This document shows positions 5,239-6,027 of a stretch of 6,027 bases of DNA, in pieces. Every line of letters starts with the position of its first letter. Positions within the stretch are counted from its first letter, which is position 1. Made by a program: the position numbers and the translations under genes. The notes beneath the pieces are model-generated. The model was given only the letters and a program-made list of their open reading frames with translations, did not search any database and had not been told where the DNA came from. Source of the stretch: an uncultured Sulfitobacter sp. (GTDB lineage Bacteria > Pseudomonadota > Alphaproteobacteria > Rhodobacterales > Rhodobacteraceae); assembly GCA_937923365.1 (NCBI GenBank), contig CALAIJ010000343.1, forward strand, positions 1 through 6,027. Direction: 5' to 3'.

Positions 5239-6027
5239 ATGGCCCTCCTCTTTCGTTGGTTGACGCGCCTTGCGGCCCTGCTGATTGTGCTCAGCGTTGT
5301 CATGGTGGCGTTGATCTATTGGCTCGCCTCGCGGTCCCTGCCCGACTACACCGATGACGTGACCGTGCCGGGCATCAGTGCCCCCATTGAGATCGTCCGC
5401 GACAACGCCAATGTGCCCCATATCTTTGCCAGCACTGACGCGGATGTCTTTTACGGGCTTGGCTTTGCCCACGCGCAGGACCGTTTGTGGCAGATGATCA
5501 CCCTGCGGCGCACCGCTCAGGGGCGGCTGAGTGAAGTGTTCGGCACCCGCACTTTGGAGATCGACACGCTCTTGCGGCGTTTCGATATCTACGGGCTTAG
5601 CGTGCAATCGGTGGAGGCACTGGATGCGCGGACCCGCAGTGCCTTGACGGCATATGCGGCAGGTGTAAATGCGCGGCTTGACCAGATCAACTCCGAAGCA
5701 TTGGGACGTGGCGCGCCTGAAATGCTGCTTTTCAACGCGCCCATCGCCCCGTGGCGACCTGCTGATTCCATTGCGATTGTGAAGCTGATGGGGCTGCAAC
5801 TGTCTGGTCATCTGGACGCGGAAGTTGTGCGTGCGCGCACCTCGCTGGCATTGCCCGATCAGGACCGCCTGTCAGATATCCTGCCCGACGCCCCCGGCTC
5901 CGGTGTGGCGGCGTTGCCGGAATATGCCCAATTGGCCCCCGGCGTGACGCAATTTGCCGAGAACATCGCGCTGGACCCGCATCCGCTCAATCCGTTCAAA
6001 AAGCTGGCTTTTGCAGGCGCCTCCAAC
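5239..6027 (+). CDS. Penicillin acylase family protein (Ntn hydrolase, peptidase family S45), N-terminal part
   Basis: The frame is open from the ATG at 5239 to the right edge, giving 263 residues. A ribosome binding site GGAG (5229-5232) lies six bases upstream; a TTG directly before the ATG is less likely. Residues about 10-30 form a hydrophobic signal or anchor segment, so the enzyme should act in the periplasm. Family motifs of the alpha-chain follow: IVRDNANVPHIFA (52-64), DVFYGLGFAHAQDRLWQM (69-86), RRTAQGRLSEVFG (90-102), YAAGVNA (139-145) and PWRPADS (171-177). The last visible residues are G260-A261-S262-N263. In this family the Gly/Ser boundary near such a site is cut autocatalytically, and the new N-terminal Ser of the beta-chain is the nucleophile. 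S262 is thus the predicted catalytic residue. Members hydrolyse beta-lactam side chains, acyl-homoserine lactones or other N-acyl amides; the substrate is not determinable here. Confidence 0.95.
   Translation, partial: MALLFRWLTRLAALLIVLSVVMVALIYWLASRSLPDYTDDVTVPGISAPIEIVRDNANVPHIFASTDADVFYGLGFAHAQDRLWQMITLRRTAQGRLSEVFGTRTLEIDTLLRRFDIYGLSVQSVEALDARTRSALTAYAAGVNARLDQINSEALGRGAPEMLLFNAPIAPWRPADSIAIVKLMGLQLSGHLDAEVVRARTSLALPDQDRLSDILPDAPGSGVAALPEYAQLAPGVTQFAENIALDPHPLNPFKKLAFAGASN

Noticed and set aside
5170..5811. A 213-codon minus-strand open frame across the start of the acylase gene
   Set aside because: It is antisense to clear penicillin-acylase motifs and overlaps the divergent promoter region; its translation is a low-hydrophobicity Arg/His/Gln-rich shadow.

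Overview
The window looks like an ordinary stretch of chromosome from an alphaproteobacterium of the order Rhodobacterales, most likely the marine Roseobacter group. The grounds are GC-rich third codon positions, a HemB whose metal-site cysteines are replaced by aspartate/alanine/threonine, and a four-helix membrane protein of a type I know from this order under the name 'component of SufBCD complex'. I cannot name genus or species. There are no RNA genes, mobile elements, CRISPR arrays or signs of recent transfer, and no gene-free stretch reaches 300 bases.

Left part (1-1768). A minus-strand pair leads out of the left edge: the membrane protein (120-653), then the first 28 codons of a gene that is probably mfd (1-86). 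Divergent from them is hemB (764-1768), porphobilinogen synthase of tetrapyrrole biosynthesis. An 11-base perfect dyad lies between its likely promoter region and its ribosome binding site.

Middle (1765-2909). A minus-strand SRPBCC-fold gene (1765-2205) converges on hemB so tightly that the two stop codons overlap. Divergent from it is a Tat-type lipoprotein with a SYLF (YSC84-like) lipid-binding domain (2343-2909). Its upstream region holds a long imperfect inverted repeat (2285-2326) that may form a leader hairpin or be an operator.

Right part (2910-6027). The SYLF gene converges on a 406-residue soluble protein (2989-4209, minus). This protein has a PAS-like N-terminus and a segment that reads like a degraded chemoreceptor signalling tip; it is the least familiar item here. 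The 79 bases between these two genes hold inverted repeats in interleaved order. Upstream of the 406-residue gene, on the same strand, is a beta-hydroxyacid dehydrogenase (4271-5143) with an NADP-type motif. Divergent from that is a penicillin-acylase-family Ntn hydrolase (5239 to the right edge), cut just after its predicted nucleophilic serine.

The genes do not form one pathway. They are mostly single-gene or two-gene units in alternating orientation, and I do not see a new multi-gene system. The points most worth following are the receptor-like protein and the two structured intergenic regions.
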